DNA of 64,000 nt, taken from positions 6,694,501 to 6,758,500 of the forward strand of contig NZ_CP108442.1 of assembly GCF_041435355.1 (NCBI RefSeq), given 5' to 3'. Below are positions 1-9,128 of the stretch, in pieces. Each line of letters starts with the position of its first letter. Position 1 is the first letter of the stretch. Origin of the DNA: Streptomyces sp. NBC_01276 (GTDB lineage Bacteria > Actinomycetota > Actinomycetes > Streptomycetales > Streptomycetaceae). The translations under genes and the position numbers were made by a program. The notes beneath the pieces are model-generated. The model was not told the DNA's origin. It did not search any database and saw nothing but the letters and a program-made list of their open reading frames with translations.

Positions 1-1
1 C

Positions 2-1630
2 TCGCGGCGCTGCGACCGGCACGGGTTTGTCCACCCTGACTATCAGCAGTGCGACATCAAGGAGGGCAGCAAGCACCCCAAGAAGGATGGCTACCCGGCC
101 GCCCCGGTGCATCCGGCGACCCGGCTGCGGCCCCCGGATCTCGTCATCCAGGACGAACTCCACCTGATCACGGGAGCTCTCGGAACCACGGTTGGCCTGT
201 TCGAGGTGGCCATCGATGTGATGACCGACTGGCGGACGAAGGACGGGCGCCCGGTGCGTCCATTGCTCGTCGCCTCCACCGCCACCGCACGCAACGCCTT
301 CGAGCAGGTCCGTGCGTTGTACGGGCGGGATGTCACCATCTTCCCGCCGCAGGTCCTGGACGCCGGGAACACCTTCTTCTCCAAGGAGCTCCCTGTTTCC
401 GAGGAGAACCCGGGGCGCCGGTATGTCGGGATCAGCACGACCGGAGTGCGTCTGACCACGGCGGAGATCAGGGTTGCCGAGGTCCTCATGGCCGGCGGGC
501 AGCTGCTGCTCGACCGCTCGGGCAGTGTGGCCGATCCCTATATGAGTCTGGTCGGCTACTTCAGTGCCACCCGTGAGCTGGCGGGCATGGCTCGGTATAT
601 GAGCGATGACATCCAGACTGCGCTGGCGAAGGGCCGGCCCTGGTCGAAACTGCCCCGCCGCACTGGTACCGAATTTGGTTCGCTGCACGTAGCCGAGCTG
701 ACCTCGCGCGTGGCCAGCGCCGAGATCACCGCGACCTTGGACCGGATGGCGATGCCGTTCGACCCCGCCTTCGACTCCACGGCGGGCAAGCGAAGTCGGC
801 GCGCGCTGCGGGAGGCGAAGAAGCCGGAACCCACCCGCGAGGTCAACCCGTACGACGTGGTGCTGGCTACCTCCATGCTGCAGGTGGGTGTCGACGTGAC
901 CCGGCTCGGTCTGATGCTCGTGGTCGGTCAGCCGAAGAACACAGCCGAGTACATCCAGGCGTCCTCCCGCGTCGGCCGGGACGCGGACCGGCCCGGCCTT
1001 GTCCTCGCCCTGGGGAACTGGGCGCGGCCTCGTGACCTCGCCCATTTTGAGCAGTTCAGGCATTACCACGAGACGTTTTACGCGCAGGTCGAAGCGCTGT
1101 CCGTGACCCCGTTCTCGGTGACCTCTTTGGAACGGGGTCTGGACGGTGTGCTGGTCAGCGCTGCCAGGGTCCTGCAGGCTGCCAAGGCTGGCCACGGCCA
1201 GGGGTTGTCCCCGGAGGGCGGTGCGGGCCGTATCGAGGCCGAGCAGCAGTTCGCCGATGAGCTCACCAAGGCGCTCGTGCGCCGGATCGAACGGGCCGGG
1301 GACGAGGACGCGGCAGAACGTGCCCGGCTGCGTCTGAAGAACCGGCTCGACCAGTGGGGGCAGCGGCGCAAGCACCTCGCGGAGCACCGTAAGTCACTGG
1401 TGTACGAGAGGGTCGTGGACGACACTCGGCACGATGCGCTGATGATGGGTGCGGAGAACGCCAAACCGGGCCTCGAAACTCGGGACGCGCCGCCGTTTAT
1501 TGTGGCCAACTCGATGCGTGAAGTGCAGCCGGAGATCAACCTCCTGGTGAGCCCGATCAAGGAACGACTGGTGTACATCGCACCCGTCAACGCACCCCAG
1601 TGGGTGATGCCGGAGGAGAAGAAGTCATGA
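2..1630 (+). CDS. drmA: DISARM helicase DrmA, C-terminal part (gene runs off left edge)
   Basis: The frame is open from base 2, so this is the last 542 residues of a longer protein; DrmA proteins are usually over 1,000 residues. A DEXH-type Walker B (QDELHLI) is encoded at about 149-169. It is followed by a typical SF2 helicase C-lobe, with TSMLQVGVDVTRLGLML and the arginine-finger motif QASSRVGRD near 955-985. In DISARM, DrmA is the DNA-translocating helicase that works with DrmB on incoming phage DNA. The stop overlaps the drmB start by 4 bases (ATGA), so the genes are translationally coupled. The helicase N-lobe, and any drmD or methylase gene, lie outside the window, so the DISARM class cannot be assigned here. 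Family assignment rests on the helicase-DUF1998-PLD gene order as much as on the motifs. Confidence 0.88.
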   Translation, partial: SRRCDRHGFVHPDYQQCDIKEGSKHPKKDGYPAAPVHPATRLRPPDLVIQDELHLITGALGTTVGLFEVAIDVMTDWRTKDGRPVRPLLVASTATARNAFEQVRALYGRDVTIFPPQVLDAGNTFFSKELPVSEENPGRRYVGISTTGVRLTTAEIRVAEVLMAGGQLLLDRSGSVADPYMSLVGYFSATRELAGMARYMSDDIQTALAKGRPWSKLPRRTGTEFGSLHVAELTSRVASAEITATLDRMAMPFDPAFDSTAGKRSRRALREAKKPEPTREVNPYDVVLATSMLQVGVDVTRLGLMLVVGQPKNTAEYIQASSRVGRDADRPGLVLALGNWARPRDLAHFEQFRHYHETFYAQVEALSVTPFSVTSLERGLDGVLVSAARVLQAAKAGHGQGLSPEGGAGRIEAEQQFADELTKALVRRIERAGDEDAAERARLRLKNRLDQWGQRRKHLAEHRKSLVYERVVDDTRHDALMMGAENAKPGLETRDAPPFIVANSMREVQPEINLLVSPIKERLVYIAPVNAPQWVMPEEKKS

Positions 1631-3654
1631 CCGAGGAGACGCGCTTCGTCTACGACGCGACGAAGGCAGTGGACCCGCTCGGCGACCTGGAGGAGGAAGC
1701 CGAGAAGCAGGCCAAGCACAACCGTGCCAAAGTCGGCTCGGCCCGTCCCTCCTCCCTCCTCTACACCTACGGCCCCGGTTCGATCATGGACCTGCCGCAG
1801 TTCACGGTCATGCCCACCGGCCTGGACGACTGGGAGCAGATCTGGCGCCGACGTGACTCCCTGCCGCCGACGATCCACGCCCCGCGGCTGCGGGACGCCG
1901 TCCGGAAGATGCTGCGCTCGCCCGACGTACAGCTGCACCCCCACCCCTGGCAGCCCAAGAAGAACAGCCGCTCCACCGAAGGCAACGACCTCGGTGTGCC
2001 GGCGCGCGTGTTCCCGCAGTGGCTACGGTGCACCGGCTGCGACATGCTCGGGCTGCTCTCCCAGTTCGACTACAAGAACACCCACCCGTTCCGTACGGAC
2101 CTGGCCGGCTTCGAGCACGCCAAGTGCACCGGGCGGTCCGGGAGCCGCAGCCGTAAGGCGATGCGCCGCACCGCGGTCCCCGCCCGGTATCTACTGGCGT
2201 GCGCAGACGGGCACCTGGACGAGTTCCCCTATGACCTGTGGGTGCACCACGGGCATCCGTGCACCAAGGCCGAGATGCCTGCGCTGAAGATGGTCGACCG
2301 GACCGCCGGCAAGGGCGCCTCGGCCATGATCAAGTGCGCGTCGTGCGACATGCAGCGGCCCATGAACGAGGCCCAGGGCGAGGTTGGAAAGGAAAAGCTG
2401 CCCAAGTGCCGGGGGCGCCACCCGCACTTGGACGCCTTCGAACCGGGAGGCTGCGGGAAGGACACGCGGCTGATGCTGGTCGGCGCCTCCAACCTGTGGT
2501 TCCCGGCCACCCAGTCGATCATCGTCATGCCGGAGTCCCAGCAGGAGGAGGCCAGCGACCTCGCCGACCGGATCCGTATCACGCTCGGTGACAAGCTCGG
2601 CAAGTACCGGCAGCATCTCGACATGATCCGGGACCTGCTGGACGGCCGGGTGGACGTCACCGCAGTGGCCGACCACGAGCTGGAAGCGGTCCTGGAAACA
2701 GCATCTGCCCCCCCGGCTACGCCGGAGGAACTGGACGAGGAACTCCGTAACTGGGACCCGGTCGACCTGCTGGTACCCGAATGGCGGTTCCTGTTGCCGG
2801 ACATCGACGGCGAGCGGGTCGCAGACCTCAAGAGCGGACTCACCCTGGCCACGCGGCAGCGAGGCGAGCAGCTCCAGCCGGAAGTCACCCGTGTCCTGGC
2901 TGTGGAGAAACTCCGAAAGGTCAACGCGCTCGTCGGCTTCACACGGATCGACGACATGGACCGTGTCGGAGACTTGCCGCGCCGCCTGGCGCCTTTGACG
3001 CGTACGCCCCGCCCGACCTGGACGGTGGCGACCGAGGACCGCGGAGAAGGCATCTTCCTCCAGCTCGACGAAGACCGCGTCGCGGCCTGGGAGAAGCGCA
3101 TCGGGGACACCGGCCTCTGGCAGGCCCACCGTGAAGCCCACAAAAGGAACTTCGAACGACGCTTCTCCGAGACGGCAGCCCACGTCAGCCCCGACAGCCG
3201 GCTCAAGCCACCGCGCTACTGGCTCGTCCACACCTTCGCCCACATCCTCATCCGCGAACTCGCCCTCACGTGCGGCTACTCCGCCGCCAGCCTCAGTGAA
3301 CGTCTCTACGCCTGGCCCGCCGCCGAAGGACGCGAACCCGCGGCCGGACTCCTTATCTGCACCACCGCATCCGACAGCGACGGGACCCTCGGCGGACTGG
3401 TCCAGCTCAGCGAACCCATCCGCCTCCAACGAGTCGTCGCCGGCGCCCTCCGCAAGGCACGCCGATGCTCCTCCGACCCCGTCTGCTCCACGCGCACGCC
3501 CCGGACTCCCGAGGACTTCCTCCACGGCGCCGCCTGCCACTGCTGCGTCATGGCCTCGGAAACCTCCTGCGAGCGGGCCAACCGATTCCTCGACCGTCGG
3601 TTCCTCACTGACCTACCCGGGAGCAACCTCGGGTACTTCTCGGCCAATGAGTGA
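1627..3654 (+). CDS. drmB: DISARM protein DrmB (DUF1998 domain)
   Basis: 675 residues. The ATG at 1627 overlaps the drmA stop and follows a strong GGAGGAGAAG site inside drmA. DrmB is the DUF1998 partner of the DrmA helicase in DISARM. Cysteine pairs suitable for zinc are visible: CTGC at about residues 135-138, CASC at about 237-240, a CGK further on, and the DUF1998 cluster ACHCC near residue 637 with a following SCERAN. The region around VHTFAHILIRELALTCGYS is also typical of DUF1998. The gene overlaps drmC by 8 bases at its end. Nothing looks truncated or frameshifted. Confidence 0.9.
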   Translation: MTEETRFVYDATKAVDPLGDLEEEAEKQAKHNRAKVGSARPSSLLYTYGPGSIMDLPQFTVMPTGLDDWEQIWRRRDSLPPTIHAPRLRDAVRKMLRSPDVQLHPHPWQPKKNSRSTEGNDLGVPARVFPQWLRCTGCDMLGLLSQFDYKNTHPFRTDLAGFEHAKCTGRSGSRSRKAMRRTAVPARYLLACADGHLDEFPYDLWVHHGHPCTKAEMPALKMVDRTAGKGASAMIKCASCDMQRPMNEAQGEVGKEKLPKCRGRHPHLDAFEPGGCGKDTRLMLVGASNLWFPATQSIIVMPESQQEEASDLADRIRITLGDKLGKYRQHLDMIRDLLDGRVDVTAVADHELEAVLETASAPPATPEELDEELRNWDPVDLLVPEWRFLLPDIDGERVADLKSGLTLATRQRGEQLQPEVTRVLAVEKLRKVNALVGFTRIDDMDRVGDLPRRLAPLTRTPRPTWTVATEDRGEGIFLQLDEDRVAAWEKRIGDTGLWQAHREAHKRNFERRFSETAAHVSPDSRLKPPRYWLVHTFAHILIRELALTCGYSAASLSERLYAWPAAEGREPAAGLLICTTASDSDGTLGGLVQLSEPIRLQRVVAGALRKARRCSSDPVCSTRTPRTPEDFLHGAACHCCVMASETSCERANRFLDRRFLTDLPGSNLGYFSANE

Positions 3655-4387
3655 AGCCCAAGCCGCCCGACGCCTCGGCCAGCTCCTCACCATGACCGAG
3701 GCCAAAGGCATAGCCGACCGACTCGCCGACGGCGACACACTCACCACTGCACTCAAGGTGATCGCTGCCGGCCACCGGGCAGAGGTCCGCGCCCTCCTGG
3801 ACGCGGTCGCCGCAGGCCCCAGAACGCCACGGAGACTCATCCCCCTCCTGCGCGCCGTGGAAGGAGCACGCACGCTGCCCACCACGCTCACCCCTCTGTG
3901 GACCATGCCCGGACACCTGGTCCAGAGCGGCCCGCTCACCACCTCCGTGCCCCACCTGGTGGACAACGCACGCCACTCAGTGACGTGTTCCACCTTCAAC
4001 TTCCAGAAAACCTCTGGCCTGTGGGCCGCTTTGCAGAGGGCAGCGCAGCGCCCCGGGGTCTCGGTACGCGTCTACATGGACACCCAAGCTGCAGACAGCA
4101 GCGGGCAGTACCGCTCGCCCACGACCACCGAGGTGGCCGGGCATCTGAAACCCGCAGAAGTGTGGCGAACCCAGGACTTCGATGGAACGTACGTCCGTAA
4201 CCACGCCAAGTTCCTCGCCATCGATCACCATCTCCTGCTGGTGACCAGCGCGAACTTCTCGTGGAGCGCGGAGAACAACAACGTCGAGTTCGGTGTTCTG
4301 ATCGACAACCCGAACCTCACCGAAACCGTCGAGCGGGAAATACGCGAGGCAGAAGGAAGCCTGTACGAGCAGGTAAAGGCCAGATAG
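3647..4387 (+). CDS. drmC: DISARM protein DrmC (phospholipase D-like)
   Basis: 246 residues. The ATG at 3647 lies 8 bases inside drmB and gives a natural N-terminus (MSEAQAARRL). The single PLD catalytic motif is intact: H186-x-K188-x4-D193 (HAKFLAID), followed by the serine/asparagine stretch TSANFSWSAENNN and a conserved glutamate (VEFG). PLD-type proteins are nucleases or phospholipases. DrmC is the accessory third gene of DISARM and is reported as less essential than drmA and drmB. It is the last gene of the operon; the next start is 112 bp downstream with no strong terminator between. Confidence 0.87.
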   Translation: MSEAQAARRLGQLLTMTEAKGIADRLADGDTLTTALKVIAAGHRAEVRALLDAVAAGPRTPRRLIPLLRAVEGARTLPTTLTPLWTMPGHLVQSGPLTTSVPHLVDNARHSVTCSTFNFQKTSGLWAALQRAAQRPGVSVRVYMDTQAADSSGQYRSPTTTEVAGHLKPAEVWRTQDFDGTYVRNHAKFLAIDHHLLLVTSANFSWSAENNNVEFGVLIDNPNLTETVEREIREAEGSLYEQVKAR

Positions 4388-4499
4388 GGCCAGACCGTCA
4401 CAACCCCTGGATCGGGTCGTAGCCGGTTCTCGCTCCGACCTGGGAGATCGCCCACGATGCGGCTTGTGAACTGTGCAGACGGCGGACTACTGTCCACGG

Positions 4500-5603
4500 G
4501 TGTCCAGCATCTCCGATCGCGTGAGAAGCCTGATCGACCAGTCGGGCCTGAGCCTCCACGACTTCGCCGACCAGGCTGACCTCGACGCCAAGCATCTCAG
4601 CGAGTGCCTCAGTGGCACGAGCCCCCTCTCATCCGTCGACCTCGCGGTCATTGCGGATGAATTCCACGTCTCCATGGACTGGCTGCTCACCGGATCCGAG
4701 CCCCCACTGGCGGTGGCAGCGAGAACAACCACTGGAAAGGCAGCCGAAGCACTGGCAGCCGCCCGGGACTACGTTGCCCGGCGCGCCGACCTGGACAAGC
4801 TCGGCTATCCGCAGCCCTGGCGGCCGGTCTCATTGACAGTGCGTTCCGGCAATGGCTACGCAGCCCAGGGAGAAGCGCTGGCGAAATCAGCTCTGAGGGC
4901 GGTGGAGCGCCAGGGACAGCTACCCCAGAACGGCCTGCCGGAACTGATCGAGACAGTCTTCGGTGCCGATGTGGCTGTCGAGCCGCTGGGTGACGGTTTT
5001 GACGGCCTCGCTGCGATGGGCCAAGGTGTCAAGCTCATCCTCCTGAGCACGACATCAAACCCGGCACGTCAGCGCTTCACCCTCGCCCACGAGCTCGGGC
5101 ATCTCCTCGCTGACGACGACCAGGACGTCCACCTCGATCGCGACATCTTCGACCGGGCTCAGAAGAACGATCCGAGCGAGCAGCGAGCTAACGCCTTCGC
5201 CTCAGCCTTCCTACTGCCCGAGCAAAGCCTGCGCGAAGCGGTCGGAGTGGCGAGACTGACCCGGGAAAGCTTTGGCACCCTGTGTTGCGACTTCATGGTC
5301 AGCCCTGAGACCTTGGCGTACAGACTGCTCAAGCTGCGCGTGATCGACGCCGGCGGTTGCGACTATTACAAGCGCATGACCGTCCGCGAGGCCGCAGCCA
5401 TCGCCGGCCGCGTAGAGGAACTCAACCAGCGAGTCGCGGCCTCGGAGGAGAAGAGGCTCCCTGGACTCGTCGTACGCGATACGCGCGCCGCCTACGAGGC
5501 CGGCAAGGCGACCTTGCGTCCCTACGCATCGCTACTCGGGGTTGACGTCGACGAGCTCAGAGACGAGCTCGCGACCGAACAGGACAACGGCGGTGCCGCA
5601 TGA
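4500..5603 (+). CDS. HTH (XRE) - ImmA/IrrE metallopeptidase regulator
   Basis: 367 residues from a GTG at 4500; a GTG at 4473 would add nine residues, and neither has a clear Shine-Dalgarno. The N-terminus (about 1-65) is a XRE-like helix-turn-helix. The middle carries the zinc-peptidase motif AHELGHLLAD (HELGH at about 197-201), with the third-ligand region SEQRANAFASAFLLPE about 30 residues on, as in ImmA/IrrE (peptidase M78). Such proteins cleave or relieve repressors, or serve as antitoxin-regulators. The stop overlaps the PIN-like gene by 4 bases (ATGA), so the two form a coupled pair resembling a toxin-antitoxin or phage-sensing module inside the defence island. The exact cleavage target cannot be read from the sequence. 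Confidence 0.85.
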   Translation: MSSISDRVRSLIDQSGLSLHDFADQADLDAKHLSECLSGTSPLSSVDLAVIADEFHVSMDWLLTGSEPPLAVAARTTTGKAAEALAAARDYVARRADLDKLGYPQPWRPVSLTVRSGNGYAAQGEALAKSALRAVERQGQLPQNGLPELIETVFGADVAVEPLGDGFDGLAAMGQGVKLILLSTTSNPARQRFTLAHELGHLLADDDQDVHLDRDIFDRAQKNDPSEQRANAFASAFLLPEQSLREAVGVARLTRESFGTLCCDFMVSPETLAYRLLKLRVIDAGGCDYYKRMTVREAAAIAGRVEELNQRVAASEEKRLPGLVVRDTRAAYEAGKATLRPYASLLGVDVDELRDELATEQDNGGAA

Positions 5604-6208
5604 GCGACATCCTGTTCCCGGACAACACCGTCCTGTGCAACTTCGCCGCCGTCGAGAGTCTCAATCTGCTCCGCGCGGTCCTGGACGGCCGCGGCAAGTG
5701 GACCGGGGCTGTGGCGCGAGAGGCCCGCAAATCGGCCGAACAGCTGCCTGCCCTCCACGACCTGAGACAGCAGGGCGGCTGGCTCGGCGAAGCAATCCTA
5801 GTCACCGCTCCGGACGACCTCGAGAACGTCAGACACCTCCGCACAGCCGTGTTCGGCGGCCAAGCCGACCGGCACCTGCAGCACCTCGGCGAGGCCGAGA
5901 CCTGTCACGTTATCCAGCACTGGCACCAGTTCGCCGGCGCATGGTGGATCTCAGACGATAAATCCGCGCTGGAGTATGCAAGGGGGCAGGGCATCATGAC
6001 AGCGGAGACGCTCGACATGATGCAGCTGGCCGTGGAGATGGGACTTGTCACGGCGGAGGACGGCTTCGCCCTGATGCAGAAGATGCACCAGCTGGACCGT
6101 TATCCGCGACTTCCTCGGTCCGTCGCCGACCTCAGCCCCCTCCCATGGTCGATTGCTGAACTTCTACCTGGCCAGATCGACGACGAGGCCGCCGCCCACG
6201 CCACATAA
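5600..6208 (+). CDS. PIN-like nuclease domain protein, probable toxin partner
   Basis: 202 residues, start codon overlapping the stop of the HTH-ImmA gene. The acidic residues expected of a PIN ribonuclease fold are present in order: D8 in FPDNTVLCNFA, E98/E100 in LGEAETC, and D119/D120 in WWISDDKSA. PIN toxins cleave RNA in a metal-dependent manner and are held in check by a partner; here the partner would be the coupled HTH-ImmA protein. The C-terminal ~70 residues are helical and not recognised. Assignment as a nuclease comes from the motif pattern; toxicity is inference. Confidence 0.7.
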   Translation: MSDILFPDNTVLCNFAAVESLNLLRAVLDGRGKWTGAVAREARKSAEQLPALHDLRQQGGWLGEAILVTAPDDLENVRHLRTAVFGGQADRHLQHLGEAETCHVIQHWHQFAGAWWISDDKSALEYARGQGIMTAETLDMMQLAVEMGLVTAEDGFALMQKMHQLDRYPRLPRSVADLSPLPWSIAELLPGQIDDEAAAHAT

Positions 6209-6467
6209 CAACTGCCTCCCCAGTCCGGAAGGCGGGCGCCACGCCGCTTGACGGCGACCGTGGCAGGCGGAGCCCTCGACACCGCCAGCGCCGAATCCGG
6301 ACCCCACGTGCAGGCCCTGGTCTCGGGAGCCTTCGCGAACGCCAGGGTGCCGCGGGACAAGGGCCGTCACCCACGGATGCCACGGTCAGACGCTGCACTC
6401 ACGTAGGCCCAGAAATTGCAGCGCGCCTCCTTGAGGGCCGTGGTGGTAGCTGGCCGGGGTGTGCTGA

Positions 6468-6944
6468 CGTGGCGGGAAGTCGGCCGATCATTTGGGCAAC
6501 GGACGGTTCGCACGCGAACTGTGCCGCAAGGCCGCTGCCCTGCGGGATCTGCGACTCTAGGAGCACCACGCAGACTCCGGCACACTCACCCGCGAAGAGA
6601 TCACCACCGTACGGGCCACGGATATCTCACAGGTGGCTTTGTCGACGAGCCTCGACACCCCACGAGACCCGCGCACCTGGCCCACACCGGCCCCGCGTCC
6701 CGTGCCCCAGTACATCGAGGACGCCCTGCTCGTGGGCAGGACCCTCTCCACCCTGGGCAAGGCTGCTTTCGAAGGGATCCGCGCCTTCGCGGACCATCAC
6801 CACATCCGTATCGAGGGACTCCCTGACGATCCCAAGACCGAGGTCCCCCCGGAACAGGCCCTGCAGATCATGCGTGACTTCCTCGCCATCCACTTCCCCC
6901 GCCTGGTCCCACCCACCCAGGTACCGGAGACCCCGCAAACCTGA
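6468..6944 (+). pseudogene. Remnant of an AAA+ ATPase (CbxX/CfxQ-like) C-terminus, interrupted by a stop
   Basis: One frame reads SADHLGNGRFARELCRKAAA, then ALRDLRL and a TAG at 6558-6560, and continues in the same frame with SGTLTREEITTVRATDIS and about 100 more residues to 6944. The first part is the sensor-2 region typical of CbxX/CfxQ-type AAA+ proteins (LGNGRFxRxL). The second is the ADI-type linker that normally follows it. There is no Walker A or B upstream and a TGA closes the frame at 6465, so only a 3' fragment with an internal nonsense codon remains. A GTG at 6633 could start a 103-residue product, but no ribosome site precedes it. It looks like debris of a gene lost from the island. 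Confidence 0.55.
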
Positions 6945-7357
6945 CGGAGGCCGCACACCGGCCGCCGATGCCGTCGATGATCAGTCCCGAACCACCCCGT
7001 TCGCGGCCTGGCGAGACCGACAGCATCAGTGGGCGGTTCACGATTGAGCACGGCGACAGGGGCAGATCCGTAGTCGGGACAGCCTTTAACCCGACACGCC
7101 GAAGGGGCGCTCTCAAAACACTCGTCAACATTTCAGGCACCCGCAACGAGCAAGTGCTCCCCACTCTCAGCAATAAGCGTTCTCCGTTCTCGCCTACGTA
7201 GCCACACAGGCATACCAGGAGCTCTGCGACAGCATGACCACACCCTGAGACTCACCTGCGATGGCGCTGCCTCGGAATCAGGCATGAAAGGCTGTGCGCA
7301 TTCCCAGCACCTCAGTGAGTCACGGCCGGGAGCATGCACAACACCGAGGAGAACGCT
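6945..7357. other. Intergenic region without a recognised gene
   Basis: About 410 bp between the AAA+ remnant and the next gene. Short open frames on both strands have no ribosome site and unusual composition. A GAGGAG Shine-Dalgarno for the gene at 7358 lies at the right edge. Nothing else was recognised. Confidence 0.5.
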
Positions 7358-8068
7358 ATGGACCAGTCCGCCCGCGAGGAGCAGCTGCGTGCGGAGGCTG
7401 AACGGCACGGGGTTTCCCCAGCCGCGGTCCACCATGCGGTAGAGGTGATCGCCGCTGTCCAGCAGCGCGACAGGGACGACTATCGCCACAATTTCGGCGG
7501 CGAACTCACCCTGGACCAGTGGTTCGAAGGGTACGGCACGGATGGGTTCAACCAGCTGCTCACGTACGCGGCAGGCAAGGCTGGCCTCGGCGACGACGGA
7601 CCAGGGATCCTGCGGCGTGTGCTGACCGCGGCTGCGCTCGCAGAAGAGGACCCCACCGCGGAGAGCCCAGCGCACCGGCTTGACTTCGCCGTCCGGCCAG
7701 CAGGACGAGACGGCTCCGTAGGTCACACAGCCGTCGGCGTATCCCGGGCGGCCGAGCCGGACCCCGCAGGGCAGAAGTCTGAGGAAGAAGCCGACGACTC
7801 TGGCCCTGTGATCCTCTTCGGCGAACACCCCGAACACGGATGGATCGCCGACGGTCTGTACGACGACTCCATTGTCGCGATCCTTGAACAGGCCGGCTTC
7901 TGCTATGACTCCGCACTGGCCACCCACCGCATCCCGGCCGCCGTTGACCCGTGGGTGGTCCTGCGCAGAGTTGCCAGAGCTCTGCAGAAGCGTGACGTGA
8001 GCTTCCGGATCCTCGACGCCAAAGCGGCCGCGGAGGCCGCAGGTCTCCCGCCAGACCCCGACCTGTAG
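7358..8068 (+). CDS. Hypothetical protein in defence island
   Basis: 236 residues; ATG at 7358 behind GAGGAGAACGCT. The family is not recognised. The N-terminal ~95 residues are charged and helical (from MDQSAREEQLRAEAERHG), followed by an acidic, flexible linker (about 105-150). A compact C-terminal part of about 85 residues starts near VILFGEHPEHGWIADG and ends in GLPPDPDL. No signal peptide, membrane segment or catalytic motif is visible. It stands alone between the AAA+ remnant and the convergent Nudix gene. A defence role is only a guess from location. Confidence 0.6.
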   Translation: MDQSAREEQLRAEAERHGVSPAAVHHAVEVIAAVQQRDRDDYRHNFGGELTLDQWFEGYGTDGFNQLLTYAAGKAGLGDDGPGILRRVLTAAALAEEDPTAESPAHRLDFAVRPAGRDGSVGHTAVGVSRAAEPDPAGQKSEEEADDSGPVILFGEHPEHGWIADGLYDDSIVAILEQAGFCYDSALATHRIPAAVDPWVVLRRVARALQKRDVSFRILDAKAAAEAAGLPPDPDL

Positions 8069-8587
8069 CCCGCATGTGTCAACGCTCCCTGTCTTCAGGT
8101 GCCCGCGACAGCAAGCACTAGGCAGGAGGGAACCAGTGCGCCCCCTCCCGGGCCCGGGCCCCGCGCCACAGGAGACGTCAACGGGATTAGTAATTCGGCA
8201 CAGTTTTCCCGAATTCGTTCACGTGGTGCCCGACGACGGGGCGGGGGCTGTCCGGAGGCCAACGACGGTCTCCACGACGTCCCTTTGGGCCCTGAGGCAT
8301 GAAGGTGGCCCTGACGCCGGGGAAGCCCGCTCTGCGACATCAGGGCCGTTACACGAGCCGGCTCGAGGGGTCGCCGGGTGTGCTGCTCCACCAACACCAT
8401 CGACGCGAAACGGTCACGCCGCTCCTGAGGTGGATGGCCCTCTCGGTTGCGTCACACGGCGGCCGAGTTCGCGGCAGCCGCGTTCATCCTCAACGCCAGC
8501 ATCGAGGTGGCCAATCCGCGCCACCGCTTACCTGATCACAGACCCCATAGCGTCTCCCCTCGCGGGCGGGTGGTGGAGTCAGAGCGG
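8069..8587. other. Intergenic region between convergent genes
   Basis: About 520 bp between the 3' ends of the 7358 gene and the Nudix gene. Frames overlapping the whole region lack ribosome sites and read as arginine/proline-rich shadow sequence. A short protein-like stretch near 8450-8540 (AAEFAAAAFILNASIEVANP) may be debris of a lost gene, but has no start or recognisable family. Confidence 0.4.
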
Positions 8588-9022
8588 CTAATCGCCCAGG
8601 CGTCCCAGGAGGGCTCCCTGGCCGGACTGGAGGACATGTGCAACCTCCAGCCGGATCCAGAAGCATTCGAAGCGGGTCGGCTCCTGTTCGCCGTCGTGGT
8701 CCTCTTGACTCATCCACCGCTCGGGGGTCGGCTGGGTGAGTTCCAGATGGAACACGTGGCGGTGCTGGATCTCGGAGCGGTACGGGCTGATGTCGTATTC
8801 GGTCTCGCCGAGCTTGCGGACGATCTTGAAGTCCGAGAGGCCGGTCTCCTCGCGCGCCTCGCGAAGCGCGGCGTCCTCTGGGGTCTCACCGGGGCGGATG
8901 CTCCCTGCAGGCACCTGGATGCCTACCTCTTCGTAGGAGTAGTCGGTGTGGCGGAACACCAGCAGGCGCCCGTCGCGTACGACATAGGCCAGCGCCTTTT
9001 CCTTCGTGCGCTTCTCGGACAT
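8588..9022 (-). CDS. Nudix hydrolase
   Basis: 144 residues. The ATG at 9022 follows GGAGG with 9-base spacing; longer upstream readings have no such site. The Nudix box is perfect at residues 40-62: G40, E46, then REAREETGL with R54, E55, E58, E59 and G61. Nudix enzymes hydrolyse nucleoside diphosphates linked to another group. Substrate is unknown. Short length and the preceding EEVGIQVPAG resemble general (d)NTP or mutT-like hydrolases. It is the last gene of a minus-strand run jetABCD-HIT-Nudix, 106 bp after the HIT gene, and may be co-transcribed with the Wadjet operon. Confidence 0.88.
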   Translation of the reverse strand: MSEKRTKEKALAYVVRDGRLLVFRHTDYSYEEVGIQVPAGSIRPGETPEDAALREAREETGLSDFKIVRKLGETEYDISPYRSEIQHRHVFHLELTQPTPERWMSQEDHDGEQEPTRFECFWIRLEVAHVLQSGQGALLGRLGD

Positions 9023-9128
9023 AGCGATAATCCTCCGTTCGCTGCGGAGCTGCGGAGTGAGATCAGGGGCAGCAAGACCTGGGTGGCGTGAGGCTGAAGG
9101 CTGTGTCCCGCTCGGAGAGCGATGGTCG

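Noticed and set aside
8076..8591. Plus-strand frame between the 7358 gene and Nudix gene
   Set aside because: No ribosome site, shadow-like composition and overlap with other equally open frames.
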